Assembly: GCA_964395095.1 (NCBI GenBank)
Contig: CAYMZZ010000015.1
Location: 1 to 64,000 of the forward strand
DNA length: 64,000 bases
Source of the DNA: CAYMZZ01 sp964395095
Lineage (GTDB): Bacteria > Bacteroidota > Bacteroidia > Chitinophagales > Chitinophagaceae
Direction of reading: 5' to 3'
A program made the translations under genes and the position numbers. The notes under the pieces are model-generated. The model was not told the origin of the DNA. It saw nothing but the letters and a program-made list of their open reading frames with translations, and did no database searches. Positions 34,493 through 42,150 of this stretch are shown piece by piece. How positions within the stretch are numbered: position 1 is the stretch's first letter; each line of letters opens with the position of its first letter.

Positions 34493-36541
34493 TCAAATGG
34501 CTACCATCGTCAGAATGGTGCCCACTCCTACGGTAGGTTCTTCCGTATCGTCCAGTATTTCAACCAGCCATTTCACGATTCCTTTGGGTATATCATTTTC
34601 ATCCTTCAGGTCCTGTGGCAATTTTTCCTTGCAGGTAAACCGAATATGTATTTCAGTGCCGGGATAAACGGGCTTGGTGAAGCGCAATTCATCAATACCA
34701 TAGTTCAACAATACCGGATTCTTTTCATAACTGTCTACAAATAATCCCGCTGCCGCACTCATCAGGAAATAGCCATGCGCCACCTGTTGCTCAAACATGG
34801 TGCCCGAAAAATCGGTATCGCGGAGGTGCGCATAAAAATGATCCCCGCTGATGTCGGCAAACCGGTCGATGTCGTCGGCAGTAATCAACCTTTTTTCTGT
34901 AACCAACTGATCGCCGATCTGCAGTTCATGAAAGCGTTTCCGGAAAGGGTGCTGCCCCGGATCTTTCCCCGGCGCATGGGGCTGATATACCTGCGTGATG
35001 GCCGTGACCATGCCGGGCGATGCCTGCAGGGCCACGCGTTGCATATAATGCCGTATGCCGCGCAATCCTCCCATCTCTTCTCCACCACCTGCTCGGCCGG
35101 GACCTCCATGCACCAGCAGGGGCAGGGGAGAACCATGTCCGGTCGACTCTTTGGCGTTCTCGGCATTCAGCACCAGTATACGGCCATGATGAGTAGCCGC
35201 AGCCAGCACATAATCCGTGGCTTCCTTTGCATCGGAACTTACGATGGAACTGCAAAGGGAGCCCTTGCCCATCTTGCTCAACTCAATGGCTTCTTCCTTG
35301 TTGCGATATGGCATGAGGGTGCTAACGGGCCCAAACGCTTCCACATCGTGCGAAGCAACGCGCTCAAAGGGTTTATCATTCACTAATACAATCGGGGACA
35401 GAAAAGCTCCCTTGTCGTTGTCGGCATCAAGCAAAGACACATTATCCAAACTTCCATACACAATTTGAGAAGCGGCCAGCAGCTTCTGCACCTGGCTGCG
35501 CACTTCTTCCCGCTGGGTCATTCCCGCCAGGGCGCCCATCCGCACTTTTTCATGACGTGGGTTACCAATAGCGGTTTGCGCCAGCGATTGGGCCAGCGCT
35601 TTCCATACATCTTCCATCTTGTTCTCCGGCACAAATATGCGGCGGACGGCGGTGCATTTCTGCCCGGCTTTCACCGTCATCTCTTTTCTCACTTCTTTAA
35701 TGAACACCTCCCAGTCGGCGCTGCCCGGATCCACTTTTTCGCCCAGCACCATACAATTGAGTGAGTCGGCTTCCATATTGAAGGGAACCGATTCCTGCAG
35801 CAGCCGCGGGTGCGCACGCAGCTTAAGACCAGTGTAGGCAGAGCCCGTGAAAGTAACCACATCCTGCGCGTTTACATGATCGAGCATGTCGCCAGCGCTA
35901 CCACAAATAAGTTGAAGAGAACCTTCGGGCAGAATGCCCGAAGCAATAATCTCGCGCACCACCGCTTCGGTAAGGTATGAAGTGGCCGTAGCAGGCTTCA
36001 CCACGGCTGGCATGCCGGCCAGCAGGTTCACGGCAATTTTTTCCAACATGCCCCATACGGGAAAATTGAAAGCGTTGATGTGTACGGCAACACCCTCTTT
36101 AGGCACCAGCAGGTGCGTGGCCATAAAAGTATTGGCCTTACCCAGCATATGGCTTTCGCCATCGATACAAAAAAATGTATTGGGAAGTTTTCTGCGCAAA
36201 CTCGCATTGGCAAACAGATTGCCGATGCCCCCTTCTATATCAATCCAGCTATCGGCTTTGGTAGCGCCGGTCTGGTAACTGACCTGATAAAACTTATCCA
36301 GATGATCGCGCAAGTGCATGGCCAGCGCCTTGAGCATATTCCCCCGTTCATGAAAGCTCATCTTCCGCAAAGCCGGGTTCCCTTTGCTGCGGGCATACTG
36401 CAATATGGCGGCAAAATCCAGTCCTTTGGTGCTGGCGCTGGCTATGGGCTCGGCGGTTACCGCATCGGTCAGCAACTGACCATCCCCTTCTCCCCTCACC
36501 CAATTTCCCAACACATAGTTTTCCAACATGGAAGGCTTCAT
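34493..36541 (-). CDS. paaZ: Bifunctional oxepin-CoA hydrolase / semialdehyde dehydrogenase PaaZ
   Basis: 682 residues, full PaaZ length. The N-terminal aldehyde dehydrogenase domain (about 1-530) has the catalytic Cys in KAGQKCTAVRR and a Glu in MEADSLNCMVLGEKV. The C-terminal MaoC-like hydratase (about 545-682) has DIDRFADISGDHFYAH with the Asp-His pair. PaaZ opens the oxepin-CoA ring and oxidises the resulting aldehyde in phenylacetate degradation. The paaABCDE epoxidase and paaK ligase are not in this window; paaI and paaY are at the left end. Confidence 0.96.
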   Translation of the reverse strand: MKPSMLENYVLGNWVRGEGDGQLLTDAVTAEPIASASTKGLDFAAILQYARSKGNPALRKMSFHERGNMLKALAMHLRDHLDKFYQVSYQTGATKADSWIDIEGGIGNLFANASLRRKLPNTFFCIDGESHMLGKANTFMATHLLVPKEGVAVHINAFNFPVWGMLEKIAVNLLAGMPAVVKPATATSYLTEAVVREIIASGILPEGSLQLICGSAGDMLDHVNAQDVVTFTGSAYTGLKLRAHPRLLQESVPFNMEADSLNCMVLGEKVDPGSADWEVFIKEVRKEMTVKAGQKCTAVRRIFVPENKMEDVWKALAQSLAQTAIGNPRHEKVRMGALAGMTQREEVRSQVQKLLAASQIVYGSLDNVSLLDADNDKGAFLSPIVLVNDKPFERVASHDVEAFGPVSTLMPYRNKEEAIELSKMGKGSLCSSIVSSDAKEATDYVLAAATHHGRILVLNAENAKESTGHGSPLPLLVHGGPGRAGGGEEMGGLRGIRHYMQRVALQASPGMVTAITQVYQPHAPGKDPGQHPFRKRFHELQIGDQLVTEKRLITADDIDRFADISGDHFYAHLRDTDFSGTMFEQQVAHGYFLMSAAAGLFVDSYEKNPVLLNYGIDELRFTKPVYPGTEIHIRFTCKEKLPQDLKDENDIPKGIVKWLVEILDDTEEPTVGVGTILTMVAI

Positions 36542-36615
36542 ATCTTTGTTTTGCCTGCGAATTTAAATGAACAAACGTTTATATCAGGCAAACCAATAAA
36601 TTCTAATTTTTAATT

Positions 36616-37065
36616 ATGAAAAGACTATTAGTCGTCGCGGGCGCTGCCCTGCTGCTCACCGCCTGTAATAACCAGGATAAGAGTGGGTCAGCCAAAGAGG
36701 AAATGAGCGCTATGGACAGTTTGCGCAAGGAAATTGATGATATTCATATCGTGGGCATGTCGAAAATGGGCCAGCTCAATAAGCTGCAACAACGCGTGTC
36801 GCATTATATCGATTCGCTGGACCAATTGCCTGCGAAAGCAAAAACCGCCGCTGCTTCCCTTAAAGCAAAAGCCGACAGCCTGCTGCAGGACCTGGACTAT
36901 GCCGATTTCGCCATGAACAAATGGATGCAGGAATACTACAACCCCGCTATTAAGGACACACTGGCCAATCAGCCGGAAAAATTAATGGAATACCTCCGCA
37001 ACGAGAAAGAAAAAGCGCAGAAGATTACAGATGCGATTGTGCAGGGAATTGAGAGGAAGCTGTAG
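36616..37065 (+). CDS. Small helical lipoprotein, unknown function
   Basis: 149 residues. A lipoprotein signal ends at Cys17 (AALLLTAC). The mature part is almost all amphipathic helix with likely coiled coil (25-105; EEMSAMDSLRKEI, LNKLQQRVSHYID). No named domain was recognised. It is divergent from paaZ (74 bp apart). The stop is followed directly by an ACGT-family repeat. Confidence 0.8.
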   Translation: MKRLLVVAGAALLLTACNNQDKSGSAKEEMSAMDSLRKEIDDIHIVGMSKMGQLNKLQQRVSHYIDSLDQLPAKAKTAAASLKAKADSLLQDLDYADFAMNKWMQEYYNPAIKDTLANQPEKLMEYLRNEKEKAQKITDAIVQGIERKL

Positions 37066-37202
37066 GTATTACGTTGTACGTTTTACGTTCTTTGAGAGCG
37101 ATCTGGACAAATTTGTGAATTTGGGAATTTGTGGATTTGGGATAAGGGTTAGGATCTTAATCTCAAGCCCAAATTCCCAAATTTTCAAATTCTCAAATTC
37201 GT
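37066..37202. repeat. ACGT heptamer tract plus bracketing octamer tracts
   Basis: An ACGT tract (37066-37090) starts right after the lipoprotein stop. Octamer units GAATTTGG/GAATTTGT/GGATTTGG (37098-37145) face the inverted tract CAAATTCC/CAAATTTT/CAAATTCT (37162-37202). The convergent adk gene ends 36 bp beyond. Confidence 0.85.
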
Positions 37203-37238
37203 CTCTAATCGTAGTAGAAAAGAAAAAACCACCTCAAC

Positions 37239-37814
37239 CTATATCAACTTCCCTATCTTCTCTTCCAGTCTCGAAAAAATCTCTTCCACCGATCCCATGC
37301 CGTTTACGTGTACCACTTTTTTCAGCTTTTCGTAATGAACAGCTACGGGGAGGGTTTCTCTTTTATAAACTTCCTGGCGTTTGCGCTGGATGGATTCGTC
37401 GCTATCGTCGCTGCGGCCTGAGGTCTTGCCCCGGTTGATGAGGCGCTTGATCAGTTCTTCCTCATCCACTTCCAGGAAGAGGACCAGGCTGATGGCCGAC
37501 TTTTTCAGCGCCAGCAATTTATCCAGTCCTTCGGCCTGTGCCTCTGTACGCGGAAATCCGTCGAACAGGAAACCTCTGGCCTCGGCATTTTCGTCGAGCG
37601 CTGAACTAATCATTCCCATCACCACTTCGTCGGGAACCAATTGCCCTTTATCAATAAACTGCTGAGCCTCAAGTCCGAGAGGCGTTTTCAGTTTTAGCTC
37701 TTTTCGTAGCAGATCGCCGGTAGAAAGATGTACCAGGCCATATTTTTCTACAATTTTTGCCGATTGAGTACCTTTTCCACTACCTGGAGGACCAAAAAGA
37801 ATCAAATTAAACAT
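37239..37814 (-). CDS. adk: Adenylate kinase (short form)
   Basis: 191 residues. P-loop GPPGSGKGTQ, AMP site LSTGDLLR, FLFDGFPRTEAQAEGLD, and RGKTSGRSDDSDESIQRKR for ATP binding. The zinc-type LID insertion is missing, giving the short form usual in Bacteroidota. It interconverts ATP, ADP and AMP in the cytosol. A TATATTTG promoter box lies 25 bp upstream. Confidence 0.97.
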   Translation of the reverse strand: MFNLILFGPPGSGKGTQSAKIVEKYGLVHLSTGDLLRKELKLKTPLGLEAQQFIDKGQLVPDEVVMGMISSALDENAEARGFLFDGFPRTEAQAEGLDKLLALKKSAISLVLFLEVDEEELIKRLINRGKTSGRSDDSDESIQRKRQEVYKRETLPVAVHYEKLKKVVHVNGMGSVEEIFSRLEEKIGKLI

Positions 37815-37839
37815 AAGCCTTATCTATCCTTGATGTCAG

Positions 37840-37847
37840 CAAATATA
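37840..37847 (-). promoter_or_regulatory. Candidate -7 box TATATTTG before adk
   Basis: An exact TAnnTTTG match on the minus strand, 25 bp before the adk start. No -33 TTG at the usual spacing. Confidence 0.45.
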
Positions 37848-38005
37848 GGGAAGGAAGGGGAGAAATTAGGGAAAAGCTAAAGCAGTGGCCCGTTCCCGAT
37901 TCATTTTCTTAAACAGCTAAATTGATGAGGCCGATCATTTGTTAAAGAATGAATTGCCGGCTCTAAAGCGCGAACATTCACCAATCCCTTCAACCATTCT
38001 CTGCG

Positions 38006-38013
38006 TACATTTG
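38006..38013 (+). promoter_or_regulatory. Candidate -7 box TACATTTG before msrB
   Basis: An exact TAnnTTTG match 10 bp before the msrB ATG, implying a very short leader. Confidence 0.4.
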
Positions 38014-38023
38014 TTAAACAACC

Positions 38024-38596
38024 ATGATGCATAGCGGAAAAAATTTACTCATCCTGCTGCTGGCGATTTCTTTTCAGCAATGCAGCTATTCGCAAACCGA
38101 AACAGGTAATGCCAAAAAAATAACAATGGACAGCACTAAAAATAATAACCCCGTTTATTCCAATTCCGATACCAGCCAGGTAAACATGTCGGAAGAGGAA
38201 TGGAAAAAAATTCTGCCCGCAGAGTTGTACTATATAGCGCGTCAAAAAGGAACGGAGCGGCCCTGGACCAGCAAGTATGAAGACTTTTTTGACCTGGGCA
38301 CTTATTATTGCGCCGCCTGTGGCAATGCACTTTTTCAAAGTGATACCAAATTCGACAGCGGCTGCGGCTGGCCCAGCTTCTATCAGCCCATCAGCAAAAG
38401 CAGCATCATCTATACGCCCGATCATTCACATGGCATGACGCGTACCGAAGTGCAATGCGGTCGTTGTAAAGCCCATCTTGGTCACGTATTTGAAGACGGC
38501 CCGCCTCCCACCGGACTGCGTTATTGTATTAATGGCGTCATCCTCGACTTCAAGAAAGCGAAAGAAGCGGAGAAGAAGTATGGAGAGAAGTCTTGA
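38024..38596 (+). CDS. msrB: Peptide-methionine (R)-S-oxide reductase, exported
   Basis: 190 residues. An N-terminal hydrophobic segment (7-18) followed by Cys20 may be a lipoprotein or cleaved signal; the lipobox FQQC is atypical. The MsrB domain (55-185) has zinc cysteines 96, 99, 145 and 148, catalytic Cys168 (RYCIN) and a possible recycling Cys114 in SGCGWPSF. It reduces methionine-R-sulfoxide in proteins. Export would place it in the periplasm to repair oxidised envelope proteins. The 35-residue linker after the signal is Asn/Ser-rich. Confidence 0.93.
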   Translation: MMHSGKNLLILLLAISFQQCSYSQTETGNAKKITMDSTKNNNPVYSNSDTSQVNMSEEEWKKILPAELYYIARQKGTERPWTSKYEDFFDLGTYYCAACGNALFQSDTKFDSGCGWPSFYQPISKSSIIYTPDHSHGMTRTEVQCGRCKAHLGHVFEDGPPPTGLRYCINGVILDFKKAKEAEKKYGEKS

Positions 38597-38748
38597 GTGA
38601 TAAGTTTTAAGTTTTAAGTAGTGGTTTGGATTGCTGAGGTGAGTTTTGCTTCTCTTTTATTGTATACATATCATTTAAGCTGATATGAATCATAAGCACA
38701 TTCTTTCTATATCCAACTTACAACTTAGAACTTACAACTTAAAACTCC
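38597..38748. repeat. TAAGTNN heptamer tracts bracketing the msrB/aminotransferase spacer
   Basis: Left arm 38597-38622 (GATAAGT, TTTAAGT, TTTAAGT, AG) starts at the msrB stop. Right arm 38713-38748 (ACTTACA, ACTTAGA, ACTTACA, ACTTAAA). About 90 bp of AT-rich sequence lies between; no gene. Confidence 0.85.
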
Positions 38749-38779
38749 CAAAATCCTATCTTCGCACAAACACCTGTTC

Positions 38780-40036
38780 ATGAAATTATCCCAACTTTCT
38801 GAAACGCTGATTGGATCCGAGATTGTGAAGCTGGGTGGTGAAATTAGAGAGAAGATCAGGCAGGGAGAAAAGATTTACAATTTTACAGTTGGCGATTTTG
38901 ATCCTTCCATCTTTCCTATTCCCAAAGAGCTGGAAGATGCCGTAGTGGAAGCCTATCGCAAACATTTCACCAATTATCCTGCTGCCGAAGGCAACCTCGA
39001 CCTGCGCGAAGCCATACGTTCCTACCTGCATGATATGGAAGGGCTCAGCTACGATAATAGTGAAGTGCTGGTAGCCGCGGGTGGCCGTCCCCTGATATAC
39101 GCGCTGTTTCGCGCGGTTTGCGATGAGGGCGACAAGATCATTTATGCCGTTCCGAGCTGGAACAACAATCATTACACGCATTTTGTAAAGGGCGAGCATG
39201 TGGTGGTGGAAGCACATGCCAGCAATAATTTTATGCCCAGCGCGGCGGATATAGCCCCACATGTGCAGGGCGCCAGCCTTATCGCGCTTTGCAGTCCGCA
39301 AAACCCAACCGGCACTACTTTCCGTAAAGAGGACCTGGAAGCGATTTGCGAGCTCGTTGTCGCGGAAAACAAGCGCCGCGGCGATGGGGAAAAGAAGCTT
39401 TACCTGATGTATGATCAGATGTACTGGCAGCTCACCTATGGTGATATCCGCCACTACAACCCTGTTGGCCTCCGTGCCGACATGCGCGACTATACCATCT
39501 ATATCGACGCCATTTCAAAAGTATTCGCCTCCACCGGCGTTCGTGTAGGCTGGAGCATGGGCCCGGCTCGCGTAATCGCCAAAATGAAAGCTATTCTTAC
39601 CCATGTGGGTGCCTGGGCGCCGATGGCCGAACAAAAGGCCGTGGCTTATTTCCTGGGCCAAAGGGAGGCCATTCAGCGATACCTGCGTCATTTTCGAAGC
39701 GAGGTAGAAGAACGGCTGCGCCGGATACATGATGGATTTCAGCAATTGAAACAGGAAGGATTGCCAGTAGATGCCATCGCTCCTGAGGCGGCCATCTACC
39801 TCACCATTCGGGTAGATGCTGTTGGCCGCAACACCGATAAGGGAGAAAAACTGAAGACACAAAATGATGTAACCGCTTACCTGCTCAATGAAGCCAAACT
39901 GGCCGTGGTACCCTTTTACGCATTTGGCGCGCCGCAGGATTCTTCCTGGTACCGCCTGAGCGTAGGCACCTGCAGGAAAGAAGAAATTGACGAAATGCTG
40001 GCCAAACTGGGAGCCGCGCTCCGAAAATTAAAATAG
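38780..40036 (+). CDS. PLP-dependent class I/II aminotransferase
   Basis: 418 residues. PLP lysine is in AISKVFASTGVRVGWS; other family marks are NYPAAEGNLDLREAI, CSPQNPTGTTF and the final Arg in WYRLSVGTC. The family covers aspartate, aromatic and related aminotransferases, so the substrate cannot be fixed from this reading. The C-terminal domain contains an Asp-Lys-rich insertion near 350-370. It ends in a strong hairpin terminator. Confidence 0.9.
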   Translation: MKLSQLSETLIGSEIVKLGGEIREKIRQGEKIYNFTVGDFDPSIFPIPKELEDAVVEAYRKHFTNYPAAEGNLDLREAIRSYLHDMEGLSYDNSEVLVAAGGRPLIYALFRAVCDEGDKIIYAVPSWNNNHYTHFVKGEHVVVEAHASNNFMPSAADIAPHVQGASLIALCSPQNPTGTTFRKEDLEAICELVVAENKRRGDGEKKLYLMYDQMYWQLTYGDIRHYNPVGLRADMRDYTIYIDAISKVFASTGVRVGWSMGPARVIAKMKAILTHVGAWAPMAEQKAVAYFLGQREAIQRYLRHFRSEVEERLRRIHDGFQQLKQEGLPVDAIAPEAAIYLTIRVDAVGRNTDKGEKLKTQNDVTAYLLNEAKLAVVPFYAFGAPQDSSWYRLSVGTCRKEEIDEMLAKLGAALRKLK

Positions 40037-40050
40037 CAGCTTACTGATAC

Positions 40051-40087
40051 AAAAATTAAAGCCGCAGAATCTGCGGCTTTAATTTTT
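40051..40087. terminator. Bidirectional intrinsic terminator
   Basis: A perfect 17-bp stem with the GC core GCCGCAG/CTGCGGC, a 3-nt loop, and A-run/T-run flanks. It lies between the convergent aminotransferase and a small minus-strand gene whose stop is inside the stem, so it can serve both. Confidence 0.85.
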
Positions 40088-40321
40088 ATTAATGAGAAAC
40101 TGAAAGGGCTTCAGCTCGGCATAGCGTATAGCTTTAATTATCTTTTTCGGCCTGGATGTTATACGATTGCGGTCAACCAGTTCATGCGCGATGCAAAATT
40201 GCTCATTCGACTCCGCTGCCTGCAAAATATGATTCAGGCATTCCACCTCATGATCGATGGCACGCTGACTCATGAATTCATTTTTGAGCAGGACCAGTAA
40301 ATCGCGATTAGGCATTTTCAT
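40079..40321 (-). CDS. Small hypothetical protein, 80 aa
   Basis: The frame opens further upstream, but ATG 40321 (MKMPNRDLLVLL) begins 11 bp after the stop of the small lipoprotein gene, so I place the start there. The product is a soluble, mostly helical, basic protein (RSRPKKIIKAIRYAEL-type tail) with one Cys. No family was recognised. It probably shares a transcript with the lipoprotein and ends in the bidirectional terminator. Confidence 0.55.
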   Translation of the reverse strand: MKMPNRDLLVLLKNEFMSQRAIDHEVECLNHILQAAESNEQFCIAHELVDRNRITSRPKKIIKAIRYAELKPFQFLINKN

Positions 40322-40332
40322 CGCCGGTGTTT

Positions 40333-40476
40333 TTAATAACCAACCATTCCTTTTGTGTTCGGGCAACCACATCCGCTTCCTTTACCCTTACCGGAATAAT
40401 AGTTCCGGTTACAGGCACTAAAGAGCACTGCTGACGCGAACAAAAATAACAGGGCAATTGTGTGTGATTTCTTCAT
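40333..40476 (-). CDS. Very small lipoprotein, 47 aa
   Basis: The minus strand from ATG 40476 to TAA at 40333 encodes MKKSHTIALLFLFASAVLFS followed by Cys22 (SAC), an ideal lipoprotein signal. The mature part is only 26 residues, Gly-rich, with a CGC motif and a terminal KGMVGY. It is too short for most gene callers. The signal peptide quality and the gene 11 bp downstream support it. The function is unknown. Confidence 0.72.
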   Translation of the reverse strand: MKKSHTIALLFLFASAVLFSACNRNYYSGKGKGSGCGCPNTKGMVGY

Positions 40477-40536
40477 AGATTGAATTTCTAAATTAAAACT
40501 ATTTTACAAACAAATTAGTATTCGTCGGGTTTAAAA

Positions 40537-41574
40537 ATGGCAAAATTTAGCGGGATAATGGCAGCCCTCGGAGATTCCCCCGGGCCTTTACGTGTGTTGG
40601 TAGCACCGCTCGACTGGGGCCTGGGACATGCTACCCGCTGTGTACCTGTTATTTGCGCCCTTCAGGAAGCCGGTCACCAGGTTTGGCTCGCCGGGGAGGG
40701 TGCGCAGGAGCAGCTCTTGCGTGGCATTTTTCCAGGTCTGCCCTTTTTGCCGTTAAAGGGCTACCGGATTCGCTATGGCCGCTCTGCCCTGGGCACAACC
40801 CTCCAACTGATTACCCAATTGCCGCATTTGCGCCGCAGCATCCGCGAAGAAAACCGATGGCTGGCTGCCATGCAGGAGCAGCATCAGTTTCAGCTCATCA
40901 TTTCCGATAATCGTTTTGGATTGCATCATCCGGCGGCGCGCTCAGTATTTCTCACACACCAGTTATGGATCATTCATCCCTGGGGTGAAATGGCTTCGCG
41001 CTGGCTGCAACGTTGGAACTATAGCCATATCAACCGCTTTCAGGAATGCTGGGTCCCGGATTTTGCTGCCGCGCCGGGGCTGGCGGGCCTTCTTTCGCAT
41101 CCTGACCGGGCTCCTGCCATTCCGGTAAAATACCTGGGACCACTTTCGCGATTGAGTCCGGCAGAAGAAGAAGTGAAGAAAGGTCATCTCTTTATCAGCC
41201 TTTCCGGCCCCGAACCCCAGCGCAGCCTGCTTGAACACAGGATACTTTCACAGGTAGCGCATTACCCGGGCAGCGCCTGTGTGGTCAGGGGCTTGCCGGC
41301 AGCCAGAAGCCGCATACCTTCGGGCGGAAGTATTGAAGTGTATAATCATCTGGAACCGGCCGACTACGCGCGTGAACTGGCCCGCGCCGAAACCGTGATC
41401 TGCCGCAGCGGCTACTCTACCCTGATGGATCTCTGGCAGATGCAAAAGAAAGGGGTTATCCTGATCCCCACCCCCGGCCAAACCGAGCAGCAGTACCTGG
41501 CGAAATTGTGGGAAAAGGCCGGGAATGCATGTTGCGTACAACAAGATAATTTCAACGTAATACGTAATACGTAG
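40537..41574 (+). CDS. MurG-like glycosyltransferase
   Basis: 345 residues with a two-domain GT-B layout. The N-terminal half starts with VLVAPLDWGLGHATRCVPV (the GxGH loop of GT28-type enzymes). The C-terminal half has HLFISLSGPEPQRSLL, ICRSGYSTLMDLWQMQKKGVILIPTPGQTEQQYLA, which matches the MurG nucleotide-sugar pocket. The acceptor is unknown; this is not MurG itself because the lipid I loop is missing. The last residues (NVIRNT) and stop are encoded by an ACGT-family repeat, an obvious recent 3' end. Confidence 0.82.
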   Translation: MAKFSGIMAALGDSPGPLRVLVAPLDWGLGHATRCVPVICALQEAGHQVWLAGEGAQEQLLRGIFPGLPFLPLKGYRIRYGRSALGTTLQLITQLPHLRRSIREENRWLAAMQEQHQFQLIISDNRFGLHHPAARSVFLTHQLWIIHPWGEMASRWLQRWNYSHINRFQECWVPDFAAAPGLAGLLSHPDRAPAIPVKYLGPLSRLSPAEEEVKKGHLFISLSGPEPQRSLLEHRILSQVAHYPGSACVVRGLPAARSRIPSGGSIEVYNHLEPADYARELARAETVICRSGYSTLMDLWQMQKKGVILIPTPGQTEQQYLAKLWEKAGNACCVQQDNFNVIRNT

Positions 41575-41590
41575 TACGTATTACGTAAAA
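41557..41590. repeat. ACGT heptamer tract overlapping the glycosyltransferase 3' end
   Basis: Units ACGTAAT, ACGTAAT, ACGTAGT, ACGTATT, ACGTAAA in exact 7-bp register. The first three supply codons and the TAG stop of the glycosyltransferase. Confidence 0.9.
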
Positions 41591-41605
41591 AAGCCTACTC
41601 AAACT

Positions 41606-42109
41606 ATGAAATCACTTCTCCTCATCCGTCACGCCAAAAGCAGTTGGGAAAATTTTTCCGTGGCCGATTTCGACCGTCCGCTGAACGATCGCGGCAAAAG
41701 AGATGCGCCGAAGATGGCCGCGCGACTTATAGAAAAAGGCATTGTACCCGACCGGGTGCTGGTGAGCCCGGCCAAACGCACGCGCAAAACAGCGGCTTAT
41801 TTTATGGAAGCGTGGAAATTGCCTGAAGAAAAAATGCAAATGCCGGAAGAACTCTATCTGGCATCTCCGGCCATCTTCCGAAAACTTATTCAGGCCTTAC
41901 CGGATGAGGTGGAGCAGTTGGCAGTTATTTCGCACAACAATGGCCTCACCGATTTCGCGAATGAGCTCACAAATGTGCGGGTAGATAATATTCCCACCTG
42001 TGGGATATTTGCCGTGAAAATAGCGATAGAGAGCTGGAAAGACTTTGAGAACGCGGAAAAGGAGTTTTGGTTTTTTGATTACCCTAAACAACACCCTACA
42101 GGTCTTTAA
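41606..42109 (+). CDS. sixA: SixA-type histidine phosphatase
   Basis: 167 residues of the histidine phosphatase superfamily. Catalytic RHAKSSW at 8-14, a second Arg in PAKRTRKTA, and ISHNNGLTDFANEL with the second catalytic His. SixA dephosphorylates phosphohistidine in phosphotransfer proteins; related small members have other substrates. The last codons (HPTGL) come from a 20-bp repeat, and the stop overlaps its second copy. Confidence 0.85.
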   Translation: MKSLLLIRHAKSSWENFSVADFDRPLNDRGKRDAPKMAARLIEKGIVPDRVLVSPAKRTRKTAAYFMEAWKLPEEKMQMPEELYLASPAIFRKLIQALPDEVEQLAVISHNNGLTDFANELTNVRVDNIPTCGIFAVKIAIESWKDFENAEKEFWFFDYPKQHPTGL

Positions 42110-42148
42110 CAACACCCTACAGGTCTTAAAGACCTGTAGGGTGTTGTT
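42087..42148. terminator. Direct plus inverted 20-bp repeat between convergent sixA and purF
   Basis: AACAACACCCTACAGGTCTT occurs at 42087-42106 and 42108-42127, then its exact complement at 42129-42148. The last two form a perfect 20-bp hairpin with a 1-nt centre. It abuts both stop codons within 2 bp. It could terminate both genes, although loops this small are unusual. Confidence 0.7.
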
Positions 42149-42150
42149 AA

